10,474 nucleotides of DNA. Source: Candidatus Woesearchaeota archaeon (GTDB lineage: Archaea > Nanobdellota > Nanobdellia > Woesearchaeales > WJKL01). Under the pieces are notes generated by a model. That model made no database searches. It was given only the letters and a program-made list of their open reading frames with translations, and was not told the origin of the DNA. Both the position numbers and the translations under genes were made by a program. Of the stretch, positions 6,343-10,474 are shown piece by piece. Numbering within the stretch: the stretch's first letter is position 1; each line of letters opens with the position of its first letter. The DNA is taken from positions 1 through 10,474 of the forward strand of contig JAHWIM010000033.1 in NCBI GenBank assembly GCA_019322535.1. Direction: 5' to 3'.

Positions 6343-6822
6343 ATGAGAATAATAAAATATTGTATAATTTTGTTCTTACTTATTTTTGTAGTTGGTTGTG
6401 CTGAAAAAGGAGTAGAACCTAGACAAGAGATGCCTGCAGCTGTACCTGGAGAATCACAAGAAATTGTTTCTGAATTACCTTCACCAACAACTGTAAAAGT
6501 TGATCTAACTCCTTCAAAAGAAATGGTTCCAAATAAATTAGATATTAAAAGGGGAACTGTTGTTAGATTTTATAATCAAGAAACTAAATTTAATCATAAT
6601 CTTATTATTTATCCTTCGAATATTAAAGATCCAAGAAAAGAAGACATCATTACACAAAGTGGAAATATTAACCCACAAGGATTTTGGGAATATCAATTCC
6701 AGAAAGCAGGAGATTATACTATAAAAGATATTTATTCTGGAGCAAGTGGAGAAATAACTGCTGATGTTATTGCTGAAATATTAGAAAAAGGAAAAATTAT
6801 TGGAACAATTAGTGTTGAATAA
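6343..6822 (+). CDS. Cupredoxin-fold lipoprotein with mostly lost copper ligands (paralog 2)
   Basis: This is an exported lipoprotein with lipobox VVGC and lipidated Cys19. After a short Pro/Glu-rich spacer, residues 51-138 form a cupredoxin-like domain (G-T-V-V-R-F-Y-N strand at 71-78; W-E-Y-x-F-x-x-x-G-D-Y-T toward the end). The first copper-ligand position is retained as His85 (F-N-H-N-L). The usual C-terminal Cys-x-x-His-x-x-Met loop is replaced by K-D-I-Y-S-G-A-S-G, with no Cys, His or Met, so type 1 copper binding is not expected. About 18 extra residues (139-156) are inserted before the last strand compared with paralog 3. Over 87 residues it aligns without gaps to the protein at 7314, with 43 identities by hand count. 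It may be a binding or structural domain rather than an electron carrier. Confidence 0.8.
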   Translation: MRIIKYCIILFLLIFVVGCAEKGVEPRQEMPAAVPGESQEIVSELPSPTTVKVDLTPSKEMVPNKLDIKRGTVVRFYNQETKFNHNLIIYPSNIKDPRKEDIITQSGNINPQGFWEYQFQKAGDYTIKDIYSGASGEITADVIAEILEKGKIIGTISVE

Positions 6823-6840
6823 ATATTTATTTCTTTTTTA
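6818..6840 (+). terminator. AT palindrome and T tract after lipoprotein 2
   Basis: A perfect 14-base palindrome (AATAAATATTTATT, 6818-6831) spans the stop codon and is followed by a run of six T. This could terminate transcription ahead of the convergent gene, whose stop codon is at 6838-6840. The palindrome is all A/T and short, so its stem would be weak. Confidence 0.4.
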
Positions 6841-7233
6841 TTGATTAAAAGGAGTTAATACAATCCAAACTATGTGGATAACTACTTCAACTGCTCCTAG
6901 CCAGAAAAGAAAGGTATTGTTAGATAAATAAGGAACTATAAAACTTATGAGGGGAATTTGAAGTTTAAAGTATAAAGCATAAAATCCAACACCCAATATT
7001 AAATCAAAGATGTTGTGCAGAATCGATAATCCAATAAATAAAAAATGCCTTCCAAGGTCTGCAAATTCGCTGATTAGGTCAAATATTATGAAAACTGCTA
7101 AAATAGGAATTACAATCAGCAATAGATTCCAAACATAAGGTATCTTAAACCATTTTCCAGAAAGAGCAATGATTAAAAGACTAAAAATAATTCCCACAAT
7201 GCAATCTTCTGCATCAAATAATAATTTCACCAT
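6838..7233 (-). CDS. Polytopic membrane protein of unknown family (131 aa)
   Basis: I do not recognise this protein. Hydrophobic segments lie at about residues 10-25, 33-52, 63-87 and 107-127, with another less clear one around 92-102, so four or five membrane helices are expected. Charged residues in or near helices include D52, E56 and D59 (F-D-L-I-S-E-F-A-D), H63, H73, D77, E116 and H120, which could be functional sites. No signal peptide or soluble domain is seen. It lies in inverted orientation between two paralogous cupredoxin-fold lipoproteins, sharing a divergent promoter region with paralog 3 and converging on paralog 2. The arrangement may mean insertion between duplicated genes, or a functional partner. 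The ATG is supported by a TATA-like box centred about 26.5 bases upstream. Confidence 0.75.
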   Translation of the reverse strand: MVKLLFDAEDCIVGIIFSLLIIALSGKWFKIPYVWNLLLIVIPILAVFIIFDLISEFADLGRHFLFIGLSILHNIFDLILGVGFYALYFKLQIPLISFIVPYLSNNTFLFWLGAVEVVIHIVWIVLTPFNQ

Positions 7234-7255
7234 TGGATAGAACGATACTTGTTTG

Positions 7256-7263
7256 ATTTAATA
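7256..7263 (-). promoter_or_regulatory. TATA-like box of the 131-residue membrane protein
   Basis: Minus-strand TATTAAAT is centred 26.5 bases from the ATG at 7233. It sits about 20 bases from the opposing box at 7284, so the two divergent promoters are nearly back to back and could share one regulator. Confidence 0.5.
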
Positions 7264-7283
7264 ATTTTTTGTTTTTAGAAAAT

Positions 7284-7291
7284 TTAATATA
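7284..7291 (+). promoter_or_regulatory. TATA-like box of cupredoxin-like lipoprotein 3 operon
   Basis: TTAATATA, preceded by AGAAAAT as a possible BRE, is centred 26.5 bases before the ATG at 7314. This spacing picks 7314 rather than the in-frame ATG at 7269 as the start, since the latter lies upstream of the box. Confidence 0.65.
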
Positions 7292-7313
7292 CTTGGTTTT
7301 CTTTGTTGATTAT

Positions 7314-7706
7314 ATGAAAAAGAAAATTTTAATTGGACTATGTTTTTTGATTGTTCTTTTAGTTAACGGATGTGGTGAAAAAGAAGCAGATTCTGAAAAA
7401 GAAACAAGTATATTTTCTAGACTAAATGTTGTTGAAATAAACCTAACTTCTGATAGAGCAATGGTCCCTACTACTATCACAATTAAGAAAGGAACTGCTG
7501 TTAGGTTTTTTAATAGCGCAGAAAAGTACAGTCCTAATCTTCTGCTTTATCCTGCTGATGTTGAAAAACCTCTGAAGGGAGATATTATTACAAGGAGTGA
7601 GAATATTAATCCTGGAGAATATTGGGAATATGTTTTTGAAGAATCTGGAAGATTCACTGCAAAGGATATTTATTCAATGATGATTGGAGAAATAATTGTT
7701 GAATAA
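7314..7706 (+). CDS. Cupredoxin-fold lipoprotein without copper ligands (paralog 3)
   Basis: The frame is open from 7269, but the start at 7314 is preferred: it gives a standard signal peptide M-K-K-K followed by a hydrophobic core and lipobox VNGC (Cys20), and it lies at the right distance from a TATA-like box. The product is 130 residues. After a Glu/Lys-rich spacer, residues 41-130 form a cupredoxin-like domain closely related to the protein at 6343, with shared blocks such as D-I-I-T-x-S-x-N-I-N-P and K-D-I-Y-S. The one ligand still present in paralog 2 is lost: the equivalent of its His85 is Pro74 (Y-S-P-N-L). The C-terminal loop has two Met (122, 123) but no Cys or His. Copper binding is therefore very unlikely. 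It leads a tight cluster, its TAA overlapping the ATG of the zinc-ribbon gene. Confidence 0.8.
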   Translation: MKKKILIGLCFLIVLLVNGCGEKEADSEKETSIFSRLNVVEINLTSDRAMVPTTITIKKGTAVRFFNSAEKYSPNLLLYPADVEKPLKGDIITRSENINPGEYWEYVFEESGRFTAKDIYSMMIGEIIVE

Positions 7707-7837
7707 TGGAATACAAAGAAATTAAATTAAAATGTGAGGGCTGCGGCAAAATAGTTAAAAGAGTTGTTAGAAAGAATTCTAAGATTAGAAAGTTTTTATG
7801 CCAGCAATGTGCCAAGGATTTAACTGAGACTGAATAA
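7706..7837 (+). CDS. Small zinc-ribbon protein (43 aa)
   Basis: A short ORF begins at an ATG that overlaps the previous stop (TAATG) and ends one base before the Nudix start. The product has two CxxC pairs, Cys10/Cys13 in K-C-E-G-C-G and Cys32/Cys35 in L-C-Q-Q-C-A, separated by 18 residues rich in Lys and Arg. This is the layout of a treble-clef or zinc-ribbon metal site with a basic, possibly nucleic-acid-binding, face. Both pairs and the overlap with flanking genes argue that it is translated. The function is not known; small zinc ribbons of this kind are common in archaea. No separate promoter is evident, so it is probably translated by coupling within the lipoprotein mRNA. Confidence 0.75.
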   Translation: MEYKEIKLKCEGCGKIVKRVVRKNSKIRKFLCQQCAKDLTETE

Positions 7838-7838
7838 A

Positions 7839-8249
7839 ATGAAAAAGTTTGGGATAGCTGTCAAATCATTCATTATAGATGAAGAAGGAAAGTTATTGTT
7901 AATTAAAAGAAGGGATGATAATGTACACAGTCCAGGAGCATGGGAGATTCCTGGTGGAAGACTAGATTTAGGAGAAGATCCTTTTGAAGGATTGAAAAGA
8001 GAAACAAAAGAAGAAACTGGTTTAGAGATTGAAATTTTAAATCCTCTTGCAGTAAAACATTTTACAAGAGATGATGGACAAAAAATAACTATGATTACCT
8101 TCTTATGCAGGCCTGTTTCAAAGTCAGTTAATTTAAGCGAAGAACATATTGAATATATCTGGTCTGATTTAGAAGAATCCCTTGTTAAACTACATCCTGC
8201 ATTTCACAAAGAAGTTGATATCATCAAAAAGCGCTTTCTTAATTCTTAA
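7839..8249 (+). CDS. Nudix hydrolase (136 aa)
   Basis: It hydrolyses a nucleoside diphosphate linked to another group; MutT-like cleaning of oxidised nucleotides is one possibility, but the substrate cannot be read from sequence. The complete Nudix box runs from Gly40 to Leu62 and fits G-x5-E-x7-R-E-x-x-E-E-x-G-(hydrophobic), with Glu46, Arg54, Glu55, Glu58, Glu59 and Gly61; the Glu residues bind the catalytic Mg2+. W-E-I-P-G-G (35-40) precedes the box, as is usual. The length matches a single-domain Nudix protein. It begins one base after the zinc-ribbon stop, so the two are very likely cotranscribed with lipoprotein 3. The grouping of a cytosolic Nudix enzyme with an exported lipoprotein may reflect gene compaction rather than a shared pathway. 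Confidence 0.93.
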   Translation: MKKFGIAVKSFIIDEEGKLLLIKRRDDNVHSPGAWEIPGGRLDLGEDPFEGLKRETKEETGLEIEILNPLAVKHFTRDDGQKITMITFLCRPVSKSVNLSEEHIEYIWSDLEESLVKLHPAFHKEVDIIKKRFLNS

Positions 8250-8259
8250 AACAAAATAC

Positions 8260-8267
8260 TTATATAG
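8260..8267 (+). promoter_or_regulatory. TATA-like box of the DUF1858 gene
   Basis: TTATATAG is centred 26.5 bases before the ATG at 8290, in a 40-base gap after the Nudix gene. It indicates an independent, leaderless transcript. Confidence 0.65.
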
Positions 8268-8289
8268 AGAAAGTTGTTTTTTGTGAAAA

Positions 8290-8496
8290 ATGGCAAAAAT
8301 AACAAAAGATATGGCAATTGGAGAAGTTGTAAATAAATGGCCTGCAACTATAGATGTTTTTATGAAGCATGGAATGCATTGCATGGGATGTGCTATTGCG
8401 TCTTTTGAAAACATTGAACAAGGAGCTACTGCTCATGGCATTGATGTTAAGAAATTGGTTGATGATTTGAATAAAGCTATTGAGAAAAAGAAATGA
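8290..8496 (+). CDS. DUF1858 CxxC redox-type small protein (68 aa)
   Basis: This is a single DUF1858 domain. The family pattern is clear: an N-terminal I-T-K-D-M-A-I-G-E-V-V stretch, W-P-A-T-I-D-V-F-M-K-H-G-M-H-C-M-G-C with Cys31 and Cys34, and a helical C-terminal half with G-I-D-V-K-K-L-V-D-D-L-N. Relatives are often found fused to or near hybrid-cluster and other redox proteins, and the CxxC pair is thought to act as a reversible disulfide; the exact role is unknown. It ends in a TGA stop followed by a short T run. It lies directly before the Cys-rich DUF116 gene and class II ribonucleotide reductase, so a thiol-redox role for the group is attractive but is only inferred from context. Confidence 0.92.
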   Translation: MAKITKDMAIGEVVNKWPATIDVFMKHGMHCMGCAIASFENIEQGATAHGIDVKKLVDDLNKAIEKKK

Positions 8497-8498
8497 TT

Positions 8499-8512
8499 AA
8501 TTATTTTTCTTA
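8499..8512 (+). terminator. T-rich tract after the DUF1858 gene
   Basis: A run of five T (8504-8508) in T/A-rich sequence shortly follows the TGA stop. It is a possible archaeal U-tract terminator, with no supporting hairpin. Confidence 0.3.
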
Positions 8513-8521
8513 AAGCAAAAT

Positions 8522-8529
8522 TTTATATA
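8522..8529 (+). promoter_or_regulatory. TATA-like box of the DUF116 gene
   Basis: TTTATATA is the same octamer as at hppA. It is centred 26.5 bases before the ATG at 8552, but only 17.5 bases before the alternative ATG at 8543, so it favours 8552 as the start. Confidence 0.7.
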
Positions 8530-8551
8530 ATCTCATTTAAAAATGCTAGAT

Positions 8552-9037
8552 ATGAAAATTAGAGATATGTCAAAAGAAGAGATTGTTTCTTATTTAAAGA
8601 ATCTTATACCTTCATATGATTTAGCTGTTTTGATTCCTCAGTGCTTGAGAAGTGATTACTGTCAAGCTGAAACTAATGAAGGGGTTGTTCAGTGTGTTGG
8701 CTGTGCAAGACAAAGAAAAGATGGTGAAAAATGCTGGGTAGGCGGGATGAAAGAAGCAGCATTGGCATTAAAGAAACAAGGAATTGAAATTAAATTCTTT
8801 ATTTTAAAAGGAATAAGCACTTTAGCTAGATTATTAGTTAAAGAAGGCAAACCAAAAAAAGTTCTTGGAATTGCTTGTTCTACTGAATTAGAAGAAGGCA
8901 ATAGATTAATGAGTAAAATTGGCGTTCAAAGCAAAACTTTACATTTATTGAAAGAAGGATGCAGCGAAACTCTTGTTAATTTAGACCTCTATAAAGAGAT
9001 ATTAAGAAATTATGTTGCTGAAATAAGAAAAGCTTAA
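8552..9037 (+). CDS. DUF116 family Cys-rich protein (161 aa)
   Basis: A soluble protein of the DUF116 family, whose function is not established. The family signature is visible: L-I-P-Q-C-L-R-S-D-Y-C (27-37), C-V-G-C (48-51), a further Cys61, a G-I-S-T-L-A-R stretch, and V-L-G-I-A-C-S-T-E-L-E-E-G (104-116). Seven cysteines (31, 37, 48, 51, 61, 109, 137) and the CxxC pair suggest a metal or Fe-S site; which residues bind is inference. The frame is open from ATG 8543, but 8552 is chosen because the TATA-like box lies 26.5 bases before it and a leaderless transcript would begin there; the earlier ATG would add three residues. It follows DUF1858 and precedes class II ribonucleotide reductase, whose promoter overlaps its stop. 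Confidence 0.88.
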   Translation: MKIRDMSKEEIVSYLKNLIPSYDLAVLIPQCLRSDYCQAETNEGVVQCVGCARQRKDGEKCWVGGMKEAALALKKQGIEIKFFILKGISTLARLLVKEGKPKKVLGIACSTELEEGNRLMSKIGVQSKTLHLLKEGCSETLVNLDLYKEILRNYVAEIRKA

Positions 9038-9040
9038 ATA
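9033..9040 (+). promoter_or_regulatory. TATA-like box of nrdJ, overlapping the DUF116 stop
   Basis: CTTAAATA spans the TAA stop of the DUF116 gene and is centred about 28 bases before the ATG at 9065. A later AT-rich stretch (TATAAATT, around 9050) is too near the ATG to serve. Readthrough from the DUF116 gene is also possible given the 27-base gap. Confidence 0.5.
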
Positions 9041-9064
9041 ATCTAATTCTATAAATTATTTGAA

Positions 9065-10474
9065 ATGGCATTATCTAAAAATGCTCTTGAAGTGCTCAAA
9101 GCAAGATATTTATTAAAGGATTCTAAAGGAAAAATTATTGAGACACCTAAACAGATGTTTAGAAGAGTTGCAAAGAGTATTGCAAAAATTGATAATGCAA
9201 AAGAAGAAGAATTCTATCAAGTAATGTCTAATTTGGAGTTTCTGCCTAATAGTCCTACATTGATGAATGCTGGAACAGAGCTTGGGCAATTATCTGCTTG
9301 TTTTGTTCTGCCAATAGAAGATTCTCTTGAAAGTATATTTGATACATTAAAATCATCTGCTTTGATTCATCAAAGCGGTGGAGGAACTGGTTTTAGTTTT
9401 TCCAGATTAAGACCAAAAGGAGATATTGTCAAAAGCACAAAAGAAGTTGCATCTGGGCCTGTTAGTTTTATTGATGCTTATGATAAAACAACTGATGTTG
9501 TAAAACAAGGAGGAAAAAGAAGAGGAGCAAATATGGGTATTTTAAACGTTGATCATCCTGATATTATTGAATTTATTAAAGCAAAGGAAAAAGGTGGATT
9601 GACTAATTTTAATTTGTCTGTTGGGATAACTGATAAATTTATGAATATTGTAAAAGAAGGCAAAAGTTATGAACTAGTGAATCCAAGAAATGGCAAAGTA
9701 GTTAAAAAAATAAATGCAAGAAAGATATTTGATTTGATAGCAGAGACTGCTTGGAAAACAGGTGATCCTGGAATTGTTTTTTTAGATGAGATTAATAGAA
9801 AACATGCTTTGAAGAAATTAGGCAGAATAGAAAGCACTAATCCTTGCGGAGAAGTTCCTTTATTGCCAAATGAAAGCTGCAACCTTGGTTCAATAAATCT
9901 AACTAAATTTATTTCTGATAGGAAAATTAATTATGAAAAATTAAGGAAAGTTATTGTAACTGGTGTTAGATTTTTAGATAATGTTATTGATGCAAATAAA
10001 TATCCCTTAAAAGAGATTGAAAAGATAACAAAAGCAAATAGAAAGATTGGTCTTGGTGTAATGGGTTTTGCTGATATGTTGATTATGTTAGGAATTAGGT
10101 ATGATTCTAAAAAAGCATTGAAAATTGCTGATGAATTAATGAAATTTATATCAGAAACTGCTATTATGGCTTCTGTAGAATTAGCTAAAAGAAGAGGAAG
10201 TTTTCCTAACTTTAGAAAAAGTGAATGGGTTAAAAAGTATAAAGCAATGAGAAATGGAACTGTAACAACAATTGCACCAACAGGATCAATAAGTATAATT
10301 GCAAATTGTAGCAATGGAATTGAACCTTTATTTGCAACAAAATTTGTTAGAATTAGTCTGGGCAAGGAATTTGTTTATGAACATCCTTTATTAAAAAAAT
10401 ATGATAAAAAATTATTTGTAACTGCTCATGATATTAAACCAGAATGGCATGTTAAGATGCAAGCTGTTTTTCAG
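9065..10474 (+). CDS. nrdJ: Class II (adenosylcobalamin-dependent) ribonucleotide reductase, N-terminal 470 residues (cut by window edge)
   Basis: It reduces ribonucleotides to deoxyribonucleotides, using a thiyl radical made from adenosylcobalamin, so it needs no oxygen. The active-site residues are in place: Cys79 in L-S-A-C-F and Cys272 in N-E-S-C-N-L-G-S-I-N-L as the redox pair, and Asn259, Cys261 and Glu263 in N-P-C-G-E, with Cys261 the radical site. G-G-G-T-G-F-S-F-S-R-L-R-P (105-117) and A-P-T-G-S-I-S (404-410) are the nucleotide/phosphate-binding stretches. The protein begins close to the barrel with only about 50 residues before P-N-S-P-T-L-M-N-A-G, so there is no N-terminal ATP cone, as in many class II enzymes. 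The visible part has no intein. The C-terminal part, including the CxxC pair that is re-reduced by thioredoxin-like proteins, lies beyond the window. No separate small subunit gene is seen, which fits class II. Confidence 0.95.
   Translation, partial: MALSKNALEVLKARYLLKDSKGKIIETPKQMFRRVAKSIAKIDNAKEEEFYQVMSNLEFLPNSPTLMNAGTELGQLSACFVLPIEDSLESIFDTLKSSALIHQSGGGTGFSFSRLRPKGDIVKSTKEVASGPVSFIDAYDKTTDVVKQGGKRRGANMGILNVDHPDIIEFIKAKEKGGLTNFNLSVGITDKFMNIVKEGKSYELVNPRNGKVVKKINARKIFDLIAETAWKTGDPGIVFLDEINRKHALKKLGRIESTNPCGEVPLLPNESCNLGSINLTKFISDRKINYEKLRKVIVTGVRFLDNVIDANKYPLKEIEKITKANRKIGLGVMGFADMLIMLGIRYDSKKALKIADELMKFISETAIMASVELAKRRGSFPNFRKSEWVKKYKAMRNGTVTTIAPTGSISIIANCSNGIEPLFATKFVRISLGKEFVYEHPLLKKYDKKLFVTAHDIKPEWHVKMQAVFQ

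Noticed and set aside
6818..6831. 14-base A/T palindrome as an operator
   Set aside because: It spans a stop codon, is made only of A and T in an AT-rich genome, and is followed by a T run, so a terminator or chance is more likely.
7269..7313. Longer start for cupredoxin-like lipoprotein 3 at 7269
   Set aside because: It lies upstream of the TATA-like box and would put 15 residues with acidic positions ahead of a normal lipoprotein signal peptide.
9667..10365. Minus-strand frames antisense to nrdJ, the longer of 144 codons
   Set aside because: The plus strand carries the conserved N-P-C-G-E and A-P-T-G-S-I-S motifs throughout this stretch; the minus-strand frames are shadows.

Overview
The window looks like part of a small, AT-rich archaeal genome, probably a DPANN lineage such as Woesearchaeota; that placement is inference. 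The supporting signs are an archaeal-type LonB protease with a membrane domain inside its AAA+ module, a PEF-CTERM surface-protein tail, several cupredoxin-like lipoproteins, very tight gene packing (no gap longer than about 90 bases), and archaeal TATA-like boxes centred about 26-27 bases before most start codons with no Shine-Dalgarno motif in between. That spacing implies mostly leaderless mRNAs. The standard genetic code fits: TAA, TAG and TGA all end genes.

Left part (1-2559): the 5' two-thirds of lonB runs off the left edge on the minus strand. Divergent from it are a 55-residue His-containing membrane hairpin, a lipoprotein with an acidic linker and a cupredoxin-like domain, and a membrane-anchored OB-fold protein. 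Middle (2556-5790): a K+-dependent, probably Na+-type membrane pyrophosphatase on the minus strand is divergent from a TctA-family membrane protein. Next (5827-7706) comes a block of envelope genes: a Cys-rich PEF-CTERM surface protein, and two paralogous cupredoxin-fold lipoproteins flanking an inverted polytopic membrane gene. The second paralog leads a short operon with a 43-residue zinc ribbon and a Nudix hydrolase (7314-8249).

Right part (8290-10474): a DUF1858 CxxC protein, a Cys-rich DUF116 protein, and the first 470 codons of an adenosylcobalamin-type (class II) ribonucleotide reductase, each with its own TATA-like box. Taken together, the window combines membrane energetics (pyrophosphate-driven ion pumping), membrane proteolysis, an envelope set of cupredoxin-fold lipoproteins, and an oxygen-independent route to deoxynucleotides beside thiol/redox proteins.

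No CRISPR array, mobile element, tRNA or rRNA was seen. The most interesting items are the loss of copper ligands across the three cupredoxin-like lipoproteins, the near-constant promoter-to-start spacing (which corrects the DUF116 start), a five-codon mini-ORF overlapping a lipoprotein start, and several unrecognised small proteins.
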